The translations under genes were made by a program, and so were the position numbers. Below the pieces are notes generated by a model. That model was not told where the DNA came from. It searched no databases and saw only the letters and a list, made by a program, of their open reading frames with translations. A stretch of 64,000 bases of DNA from Harmothoe impar. Its lineage: Eukaryota > Annelida > Polychaeta > Phyllodocida > Polynoidae. Positions 54,110 to 64,000 of the stretch are shown here, piece after piece. The stretch lies in NCBI GenBank assembly GCA_947462335.1, contig OX381717.1, positions 47,473,523-47,537,522 on the forward strand, written 5' to 3'. How positions within the stretch are numbered: position 1 is the first letter of the stretch; the number at the start of each line of letters is the position of its first letter.

Positions 54110-57100
54110 CGAGACTACCACAGCAGCCACCACCGCCGAGTCGCGAGGATGACAAAAACGCTGAGTCACACGACGCCAGCCAGCGAGATCGACGACTCGC
54201 AGCCCTCGCTGCCATCCTGCCCATGCCAAGTTCTAGCAACGGAAAGCTAAGGGTTTTGACTCTCCCCACCGCACTCCTACCAGACAGCCTTTGGTTGGGA
54301 AGGCACCATATTATAGACGACAAAACAGTACTAATGATAATAATGATAATGATAATGATCCATGTATGTCCTCATGATGACAGAAAGGGTTTGGTGGAGT
54401 GGCACTTCAGTCGTAGACAGAAGGTGGATGTGTTCTGTAGTATCAGAATTAGTGAAAGGTTTATATGACTTGTCAGTGAGGACAACTATGCAGGAAGTGT
54501 TATTATATATATATATATGTGTGTATAGTCACCCAGTCCTGTCCAAGGGTTCAGACATTGTTAGTACTGACAGGAGACTTGACAACAATAATATTAGCTA
54601 ACACTCCAATGGTATAAATATAAACCAGCAATGTAATTATTTCTGCCAAACTTAGAAATAGCACCGCGTCTGGCACAGGTTGATATAGCAACAAGTACCG
54701 GAGGTGCTTCTGTTTGTTTTCTTGATGAGTTTAAGTTTGATCGCCTGCATACAACGATTAGCGTAGCGAGCTATGAAAGCCGTATTTACTCAGACTCAGA
54801 CATTCACGGTGTACAACCAGAAGCATATCATGTACAGCGACACTTAGCAATAGAGGACATTTAGCGATTGCTACTACTACTATACTACTATAAGGACTAA
54901 CTGTTTGGCCATATACTCAGGCAGCAGTCGTAGCTCAAGCAATGTGTCTGTTTCCGTCTCGAAATCAACCGTGTCTGTGAATTAATGTCTACTCCAGGTT
55001 GTCTCGTCTTCCTTTGACCCACGCAACACTCGCGTAACGCTCGCTTTGATTTCTCGGCTTTGATGCTATGGCACACTGTGAATGTAAAATCAGTTCTTAA
55101 CTCTCTCGCTTATTCAGATTCTTCTACTGTTCCCGACATGTTAATGTGAATGCGATGAATTTACAGTGAAGGTTTTACAACGAACGCTGTATTGAAGTGT
55201 TAAAGTTTATCATGGTTATCCATAGATGATCACAGGGTCATATTCAACATGATCCTTGAGTGTTGCTGGGCGGTTCAGTTGGCGGTGATTTTGAGCGCAT
55301 TCTGTTAAATACATCTGTAAATGTATGTCGTTTTAGATGAATGTGATTTATTGAATGTATAATGGGTAGTCCTCACCATTAGCATTGTGAGTCAAGTAAG
55401 TTTAGAGGGGCACTTCTGTTAATAATATGGTTCAGTGCAAGGTAACTTTACACCAAAATGTGAATCGGCAAAACCAGTTCGATAAAAGAGCATCTTCCAA
55501 TATACTGCATTTTAAACTTTTACCATGTTTTTCATCATTTTTATAATTTCCTTATTATGAACAAAATGTATTTGTCTTTAATGACAATCTATGTATGCAC
55601 TGTATAGTTTTTAATCAGTATTTGACTTTTTCAGTTAAATGAAGCGAAATACTGGTTTTACGGTTGGGTTTTAGCTCACATAATACTGTAGCGATGTGTT
55701 CATTTTGCATATTTCGTAGTGAAATCTGGTTCTACTTCGAGATTACTCGCTTGCCTATCCTCTAAATATCTTTTCCTAGTTTTTCTGTAAAAAAAGGGAT
55801 ATCAACGGTGCCATGACTGGTTAAGCGAGTATCGGGCAAAACCACAAGCATTTGGCAATCGTGTATATAATACTCAGTATATGGTATAAAGATAGTTGTA
55901 AAGAATCTCTATTAACTCAGCTGAAACACTGCTGGAATATTAGAACAGATTTTCTTTCAACTGCGGTCACATGCCCAGTTTTGTTTTATAATGCACTCAT
56001 GAAAGATATTTGTATATATCAAGGTTTCTAACCATAAATGGTACAGTTTAAAATGTCAACCAAACACTTGTAGATATTTGTAATTCTTGGAATGATTTTT
56101 CTAGTTTTGAGAAGATGAACTTGCACAGCAGGATATGTGGTCATGGGGCAGAATGCCAGTGGTCTGTGAACATACTTTTTCAAATGTATTTATTCCCAAT
56201 TCCAAAAGGTTCAGGAAATCAAATTGTTGTCAATTGAAATTTATATTTTAAAATATGAAATAATTCAAATGGCAAGAAATGAAGAGTCAAACAGGTGCTT
56301 AGTAATACATTGTTTATTAAGATTCAGCCTAACGACAATGGGTTCAGAGGTAACGTTGGAATGATGGTCAATTCTACCCCAAATAATCACAAAAGTTCTA
56401 ACTTAAAGCATAATGGTTATTTATTGTTACATTCAGAGTCACACTATTTTACATTTCATAGTGTTTCGCTGCTTGGGTCATGCAGACATATTGTTTCCTC
56501 CGCCAATAGCGACCCCCCGTGATCAAAACTGATGCGGATTTATGTATTGTGTTCAGCCATATAAGTGTCGTTACATCTGTGCTACGGTGTAATGTGTTAT
56601 CATTAAGGTTGAAATATGCAAATCACTCTAGGTAGGCTACCTCTACAGGCATAGTTGGGCCTACCCTGTACATAATCTGTGCTGTATCCTATGTGGCTCC
56701 CTCTGTATTGTAGATAATGTACTACAAGTGGCATCATCGAAACAGTCGAACCAACGGTTTACGTCATATAGGAACTGTATGATTCGATTCAATGTTTGCG
56801 AGCGGTGGTTTTATATGAAGCGCCTGATCTAAGTTTTGCCCGTTTAGTCCCGTTGTGTTCATGTCTGTAAATAGATCCGTACTATATGTGTGTGTACATG
56901 TGGTCAGCAGCGTAGGCCTCGCGTTATTTCCACATAGCGACTCAGTGCGGCGGCTACTAGGTTAAATGAAAGATGAATTCCCTGTAAATAGTCTGAAATA
57001 ATGATAATGTGAGGCGTCCCACGCCCGCTGTACTTGTATTGTGTTATAATAACCCCGAGTCATCGCTACCGATACCAGCCTGGGACCGTCTACCGATACC

Positions 57101-57713
57101 ATTCCCCGAAAACTATTAACGTATATTATCCTATTCACAGCAACGAATGTGTTTGGTGTTATGTTTTGGCACTGAAAGACAGGAGACTTTATATATGTAT
57201 AGCTAGAACAACGAGACTTTCAGTTAAGCGGCCTACCCCTACACTGCCATCGACAAACAACGATTGAAGTCTACTTTGATGTTTGTTGAGCTATTTATTA
57301 ATATTGCTTCATATAGAAGTCACCTTTTGTTATATACAGTTCTACAAATTTATGTAAACAGACATTGAGCGTGTTGCTGCCGGGTTTTCATGTAACACTT
57401 ATTTGATATTCAGTTTTCACCAAGTTGTATATATCTTTGTTTTTAATATCTACTTCTTTTTTTGCTCAACTTATGTTCTGATTGGGTTTTTGTTCCCCTG
57501 TGTTCACCTGATTTTAGCGGTTTAAGGCATTATTAATAACTGCTTCTAGAGTCATTATTACCTTGTCTGGGAAAGAATCATCTCTTTTTTTTAAAGAAAA
57601 AAAGAACAAGAGTCCATTTGTGATATTTACCCACCAAACCTCAAGTAGTTTTCTGCTCTGCCACCAGTGAGTGCTTCATCACACACCAGGTGGCATCACC
57701 AGCATCATGCTAT

Positions 57714-57769
57714 ATGATGACTCAGCAGTTCTTGTATAGTCATGATGACTCAGCAGTTCTTGTATAGTC
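57714..57769 (+). repeat. perfect 28-bp tandem duplication carrying MARE-like sites
   Basis: Two identical 28-base units each contain TGACTCAGCA, whose complement TGCTGAGTCA matches a Maf/NF-E2 recognition core. Confidence 0.6.
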
Positions 57770-58789
57770 TCCACCAAAACCTTTTGTAAATCTTCTCATC
57801 CCTACTTTGTACTTAACCTACAAAGAATGCTTAGCGATGGTTCTAGAAGAAGCCGTAGACTTGATGTTGTAGCCGTAGCGCATTAGTTCATGAATGTCTA
57901 TATCCGACTAGATCATACGCCTTCTCCAGTTTGGTGAGATGTCGTCATGAAATTTCCTCGAAGGTCAAGCATAAACTTGGTTATCGGGGAATGACCTGCA
58001 AGCGAGACTTGCGGGTGAGTTTCTAGCAGAAGTAAATAATTACGGAGGTTATCAATCTCATTTTGTAGCATCCTGAGAGTACATAGTTCTGTCTCAAATA
58101 ATACTAATATTCACACAAAAACCTTATTTATGGCTCATTTTTAAAGTGCATCTCCAATGTTTGGATGGAATAAAAGGGTTTCAGAATTAATATATTTAGA
58201 TTTGGTAGCTCGAGGCTTCGGCTGAACGACCATGAATGTTTGACACAATGAGTTGAAAGTGATTCGCATGGATGATTGTAATGCGAACACTGATGTAAAT
58301 GTGGAATTTGATCTCAAATTGGCTACAAAAGTTTCTAACGCCCTGTATCATGTCTTATTTTGCACATCTATGTCATGTATCTACTAGAGACATATGATTT
58401 CCCTATGTAATAATGAGGAAATCCCTGCTTTTCAGACCAGCCGGCGTCATGCATACCGGTTATTACGAGACACTGCCTGAGGTAGATTCTCAGACAATGA
58501 GTTACAATACAACGCGAAACAAACCAATCCAGTTTCTGGGATTACGTTCTAGGGTAAAGACTGAAAGGAACAAATGTAGTTAACTTTTCTCACCGCTTGA
58601 ACTCTATCTTACACTCGGTCTCTGACCAGGTGGCATGTGTCGCCGCCGGGTAGAGAAAGGATAAACTAGGCTAGCATAGAGAGGTCATCAGCGCGTAGAT
58701 AGGGTCACATTCAGAGAGTATCTATATTTTGTAATACACTTTAAGACTGCTATTTAATGCAGAGTTGATCATTTTATGTACATTATGCA

Positions 58790-58816
58790 AATAAAATGAG
58801 TACCAGATATAATAAA
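58790..58816 (+). terminator. tandem poly(A) signals of the zinc-finger gene
   Basis: AATAAA at 58790-58795 and 58811-58816, followed by a T/G-rich stretch (gctgtgtgaattggttttc). Confidence 0.6.
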
Positions 58817-58830
58817 CAATTGCTGTGTGA

Positions 58831-59401
58831 ATTGGTTTTCTTTCATTGGCAATATAAATGACTAGATATCGGTACTTGATGGCTCAAGTGATAAGGGTGA
58901 GGTGGTAATAATCATAGTAATATGGATTGTATTCAGCACAGTCGCATATGACTGGTTTTTGTGAAATTACATCCTAAATATGGGATGATGTTGCTCTACT
59001 AGAAAGGTCAAGTCTGTTTTAATGATATTTATACTTGAGGAGAAGATCTTAGAAAATCAGGGAGTACTAAAAAGATGAAAACAAGTCCAGTTAATTACTT
59101 TTTAGCACATAATAGGCCGTTTCTTTATTATGGGGAAATATTTGGTCCAGAGAGTTCATACCTCCTTACAGCTACTTCATGAAATAAATCTGCCTTATTT
59201 TTGACAAGCTACGAGATATTATGGCTAAATCATGGCTCAATTCTAGGTACTTTCAACAACCCAAAATCGAATCTACAAGCACCAAATAATTTCAGCAAAG
59301 TGCTGATGTATATATTATTCAAAATGATTTGGTTATAAGAATTACACTTATGTGCATAACAGGGACAAAACTAAATGTCCTACTGAAAGTCATAATGTTC
59401 A
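58831..59401. other. intergenic gap between convergent genes and Rh 3' UTR
   Basis: The minus-strand poly(A) signal for the Rh gene is probably AATAAA, read as TTTATT at 59124-59129. The two transcripts would then end about 300 bases apart, tail to tail. No other gene was seen. Confidence 0.5.
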
Positions 59402-62400
59402 TCAATTCTTGTCAGTTGAGCCATAGGAAGGCTGCTTAGTCTCCATGACGAAGATTCCAGACTCCTGAGGGGGAGGGTAGGAATCGGCAGTGCTGATGGA
59501 CAGGCCACTGTTAGTGTTAACTACAAAGTCATCTGGGGTACTCCACCACTCTCCATCATCAAACACTGCCTTGGGGGACTCCCAGCAGCTTATCCTTACG
59601 AGCAGCCCTGCAAGAGGAATATTGGCCGATACAATATATAAAGGTCTTGCTGGAAAGGGGTTTATGATTATAATGGGCTTTTCTTTTTAGATTTTACATG
59701 GTTTTGCAGTGACACACAATTTCTCAAGAGAGAGAGAAGCTCATTTTTGAAATTAATAGAAAGGGATTGTAAGTGTAATAGTGTTAAATACATGAGTCTA
59801 TTCTCCAACTGCAGATAGAAGTTCAAAAAAATCATACTCCTGTATAAGACTTTATACGTCAATTGAGAGATTCACACATGGAATAAAACCACCAATGTTG
59901 TAACAGCAACATACCATCCTTAAAAGGGTAAAGTTCTTTTCATACATGCTCACCCGTGATTCCACCAGAGACACAGGCAAATACTAGAGTAGTTAACAGT
60001 GCAGCCATCTGGTAGCCGGCCTGTGTACCGGCTGACCGACCCGCTCCAGCCTTCAGGTCAGGGAGATGCTTCTGTATCAGTGCTAACTCACTGACATTGG
60101 CAGGAGCACGACCAGGGTAGATCTCATACAGACTGCAGTGACATGGTAATAATATGTGCTGTTATACCAAGATAATGATTAATATGATATTATCAATGTA
60201 TAAATCAATTAAAGCATACATAATTTACTGTATTCTGTATTCCTGACCTTCAATACTGGAAGTAAGGGAGTGGTAATTTTTAACAACATGGAGAGGTTGG
60301 TGGGTTTGAGGGAGGACCAACAAATTTTGGACCCCTTGCAGGGTGGGGGGATTTAGACAGAATCAATTCTAAGTTTTTGAAAGAGGACCAAAGAAATGTC
60401 ACCCCTTTTTAGTGTAAAGCGTAAAGCCCACGTTGTACTATAGTGAAACGGAGTCTCACACAATAAAATTGTACCCTGCTTGAGGGAGCAAAGAACCAAT
60501 CCACCAACCCCCCTGTTGACCACCTCCTTATTTGATCACCAATCTGTTGGTATTATATGTATATTTCTCCTATTAGATGAATGTAAATACAGTTTTAGTA
60601 CATCAATATAACAATGAATTACTGTAAAACATTTTGTAAGATAGATCGCACGTACCCATAGCTGTACTGAGACTCAGAGGCCACAGCGGCCATGATGATT
60701 CCGATAACTCCAGCTGCGAGTCCCGGCATACCGTGTAGATTGTTCACTCCGCATGTGTCATGCACCTTCATCTGATTCAACTTAGGCTGTTGTTATCAAA
60801 TACAAGGGCATATATTTGAACATTGATGTTAACAGATGATTTCCATTGACAGTCTATACACTGAATTATTTAATTCTCTCACCTTGGGCTGATATCTTAG
60901 AAGTGAAATGAGTGTTCATAGTGGGTATGAAATGTGCAGAGTTGATTTTAGCTGATGACTGTTAGACTGAATAGAACTTGGTGAATCACAATCCACTCTC
61001 ATTTTCATATAATTTAAAGTATCTAACGTAATCTGCATTAGGAATTAATACAACCTGATGAAGTACGTATAGACTATCACATATATTCAGCAGATCCTTT
61101 AATTAACACAAGCTCATTGGACAATAGAACAGGCCCTAAGCTCTGTTCCAAATAACATGATCATTTCAAGAATATACAATACAAAACAGTGATTAATAGT
61201 AGTGTTATAGTTACTGCAACAAATTTAAAACCAAGAGAGGATATCATCCCGGCCATGATACCAATCGTGATGGCACCTGCTGGTTCCAACATCAAGTCTG
61301 CACAAGTACCGACTGCCACACCACCCGCCAGGGTAGCATTCTGTACATACACCTACAAGGAAAAAGAACAGGTGAGTGAGGGGCTAGGACTTTGCTTTCA
61401 AGTCTGAGCCCCTCCTCTCACCTGCCCACCCCACATCTTGTCAGACTTGTCCTACAGCCCCTCTTGCCCCCTGCCCAAACAATTAGGGTCTCATGAGGGG
61501 CTGAATGGATTTGGGACTCCTCTCAGTTGAAGGGACCAGGTGGGGGAGGGGATGTTCCACTGAACAAAGTGAGCCTGCTCTCAGAAATGTCACACCCTAA
61601 TCTTCAATATTAGCCAATCTAGCAGGGCTTCTAGTGAATAGAGAACTTTCACACTTTATGTATAGAAATAATATTCATAGTATTTGCATCTTTTACTGAA
61701 AACCTTTACATCTCATACATAGAAATAATATATAGTATGTGTATTTTTCATTGAGAACCGTGAAGTATATAGGTTTACTCCTGTGTCGTTATCCCATGTA
61801 AATTAGGGTGTTGTGTGTGTGTGTGCATGACGGGGGTCATTAAGGATGTCTAGAATGTCATATTTCAATACTACTAAATTTGTTTATAACAACATTTTTC
61901 TGTTTCACAAATACAGCTTTATAATTTACAGGGGTAGACACTAACTTTTTCAGCCGTGGGCCACCTGGGCCCGTAGCTCTAGAAAACTACGGGCCCGGAC
62001 CAAGATCTGTGAGCCAATGGTCAAAATTATGTTCTCTTTAAGAGAAAAAAACATGTATATTTCTGGTTGGTCTATCAAAGACTGTAATCAATGTGATTAA
62101 TTTGGGCATATTTCCCTCTTTCCAACGATATATTGCATGATAATAGTTGTCAGGCAAACCTTCTTTAAATGTCTTCCAAATACTCCTGTGGGCCACCCGG
62201 GCTCGTAGGAACGCTATTGTGCAGAAAACTACGGGCCCGGACCCAAAACTACGGGCCATTGGCTCCCGGGCCAGCGTTAGTGTCTACCCCTGATTTATGA
62301 GGAATAGTCACTAAGAGCTACTTGCATATTCAGGTATGGTATTCATTCATATTCAATCATTTACCTGTAACCTGTTAACAAATCTGGGAAATAGTTCATC

Positions 62401-63767
62401 TTACATAGATAGACTTACCATGTCAAACTTCCTGTTTTTACAAATAATATTCTGTACAGCAAATGTAGTGATGCAGCAAGCGACGAGTGCTAGGTAGGTG
62501 TTAATAACAGCTCGGTGCTGCCTGTCACCATCCACTAAGGCTGCATTAAATGACGGCCAGTACACCCACAGAAATATGGTACCTATCATAAGATAATGCA
62601 ATATAATAAGATGAGAATTTTACTTTCACATGCACTATAATGTGTTTGCAGGCATTTCATTCTAATTACAATGACTATATGCATATGTTACTTAGTCACT
62701 GCAAGAGACTGTCCAGACCACACTACAGAGTCTCAGTGGGGTCCCACGGGAGTAGAGAAGAAGGCTCACAGGCTAACGTCCCTGGCCTTATATTATTATA
62801 AACTTGAAACAGAATGCTTGAATAATACCCAGTCCCATGATTGATGGATGAACTGCCAAGCTTGAACCACACCTTAGGCAAGTTGCTACCTCTGAGTAAC
62901 CAGACATCGAACTGGGTCTCTTTTTCCAGCAATGGCTTTAGCTTAGTAAGCGCCGAATCTAAAGACATTATATCGATTTGAAAATGTGGGATTTGAAAAG
63001 AAAAGTTTCGATCAAATAAAACCACCTACCTATCATAGAGAAAAGGTCAGAATGATAGACTGAGCCTTCATCGGCAGCATTCTTCTCTACTTGGTCAGTG
63101 TAGATGATTCGTGCAACAGCTAGTCCAAAGTAGGCGGCAAACACATGTATATACATTGAGTCACCCGTGTCGGTCGCCTGCAATGAAAATTCAACTATGT
63201 ACTAGATTTTCAAATCTACAATTTATGAAAGAAATATTGTAAAACCCAAGCCTTCCCATTCAGAAAAGGAAACTATACACAGATACATGATCATTGTCAT
63301 ATGATTATTGCATAATTCCTTAACCCCTTCCATGTGGTAAGCCAATATTTTGCACAACATTGCATTGATTTCCAAGAAATCCAGTGGTGAAGGGGTTAAA
63401 ATGCTTACATCTAGAAGATTTCCATAAATTGATAGCTTAGACGTGTAAATCTTGATGAAGAATCATGAAGACCAGAGCAGGATAATTTTGTCAATCCCAT
63501 CCGTGTGCACCAGACTCAAAACTCAAACTCATTCAACATTTACCTTTTGCTTACCCATCCATTTAATTAAGAATTCATTCAGATACCAAACTAATTTCTT
63601 TTAAAACATTTCTCACCTTAAGGATTTCAACACCAATGTACTCATTGAATTTGAATGCAGCAACCTCGATGAAAGCAATGATAAGCAGCTGAGCGGGGGA
63701 TGTTTTACCTAACACAGCTCCAAAACTGATGAGAACTGTGGCAGCAGCAAAGTCTGCTTGAATCATG
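59402..63767 (-). CDS. Rh-type ammonium/CO2 channel (5' partial)
   Basis: A membrane channel of the Rh50/RhBG/RhCG family, which passes NH3/ammonium and probably CO2 as a trimer (family knowledge). Seven exons on the minus strand join in phase: 63767-63617, 63177-63030, 62582-62419, 61352-61215, 60786-60656, 60132-59954, 59607-59402, giving about 371 residues. Visible blocks are [37 protein letters not shown] (first pore histidine), [35 protein letters not shown] and [14 protein letters not shown] (second pore histidine). The tail has FDDGEWW near the usual FEDxxYW position. A loop of about 40 residues ([15 protein letters not shown]...) before the last membrane helix is longer than in vertebrates. 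The 61215 donor (GCA|GTAACT) was chosen because it keeps phase 0 into [13 protein letters not shown]. About 90-100 N-terminal residues lie beyond 64000. Confidence 0.94.
61929..62292. mobile_element. hAT-like MITE in a Rh intron
   Basis: Ends CAGGGGTAGACACTAAC and GTTAGTGTCTACCCCTG are perfect 17-bp inverted copies; CAGGGG starts are common in hAT elements. The 8-base flanks (ATAATTTA, ATTTATGA) match poorly. The inside repeats 'gtgggccacc.gggc' and 'actacgggcccgg'. Confidence 0.7.
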
Positions 63768-63837
63768 CTGTAAGAGGAAAATGAAATAATAAAAAGATTA
63801 GATAATATTTTTTAATATTTTTATTTGAGAATTTTAA

Positions 63838-64000
63838 TTAATAAAAACTTGTGTATAAGCACCACCTAGCTTGGGAGAATCCTTAAGCCACACAGGGTCT
63901 GATTATAGTGACTTTAGTACAGTGCAACATGTCCTATGACTTTGCGACCTGCATATTCAAAGAATGTATAAAATATTTAATGTCCAGGCTCATTGGTCAA
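63838..64000. repeat. decayed 297-family MITE at the window edge
   Basis: 'aaaacttgtgtataagcacc', 'cacagggtctgattatagtg' and 'actttagtaca' follow the family order. The right end is not visible. It lies in a Rh intron. Confidence 0.5.

Larger units (their letters stand above)
54110..58830 (+). other. probable 3' UTR of the zinc-finger gene
   Basis: 4.7 kb without recognised coding or transposons, ending at two poly(A) signals. It is AT-rich and mostly single-copy. Its continuity is inferred from the lack of another gene. Confidence 0.55.

Noticed and set aside
62723..63025. 100-codon open frame in a Rh intron
   Set aside because: No recognised domain; it overlaps the correct exon's donor and lies wholly in the intron otherwise.

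Overview
This is eukaryotic genomic DNA: genes are split by GT-AG introns, lie far apart, and sit in a dense bed of short non-autonomous transposons. The protein families (a Rh-type ammonium channel with an invertebrate-style C-terminal insert, a ZDHHC3/7-like palmitoyltransferase, a ZAD-like Q-rich zinc-finger protein), frequent Ty3/Gypsy remains and many poly(C)/poly(G) runs suggest a marine invertebrate, possibly a non-vertebrate deuterostome or a lophotrochozoan. The species cannot be fixed from sequence alone.

Layout. 1-8148: repeats only. Three terminal-inverted-repeat elements sit nearly back to back (297-1242), followed by a 1-kb element rich in ACGTTA (1719-2728), a 58-bp tandem array (4945-5757) and a transposon nested in another (6254-6673). 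8149-17972 (+): the C-terminal two thirds of a DHHC palmitoyltransferase in seven exons, with its 5' exons missing; its last big intron holds a hairpin satellite and several insertions. A second in-frame open segment follows the UGA stop across a phase-matched intron (to 18673). A probable 5.5-kb 3' UTR ends at a poly(A) signal at 24230.

25000-35100: a graveyard of broken elements. In order it holds an arylsulfatase-like pseudogene, a Gypsy protease/RT fragment, a non-LTR ORF1 fragment, and a larger Ty3/Gypsy element. That element has a broken RT and RNase H, an open integrase with two AT-hooks, an extra broken zinc-finger-like ORF after pol, and one 3' LTR at 34581-35100. 35101-45000: no recognised gene; several transposon copies and two GC-rich stretches.

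45192-54109 (+): a three-exon gene for a protein of about 2,171 residues, with a ZAD-like N-terminus, about 900 residues of Q/H/P/N/M-rich repeats and C2H2 fingers. A 21-codon upstream ORF overlaps its start codon as ATGA. A long 3' UTR ends near 58820. 59402-63767 (-): seven exons of a Rh ammonium/CO2 channel, converging tail-to-tail on the zinc-finger gene; its N-terminal exons lie beyond the window.

The three host genes show no shared pathway. The most unusual features are the UGA-separated palmitoyltransferase extension, the post-pol ORF and AT-hook integrase of the Gypsy element, a TTAA-flanked transposon family made of stacked hairpins, and hAT-like elements whose ends are long G/C runs.
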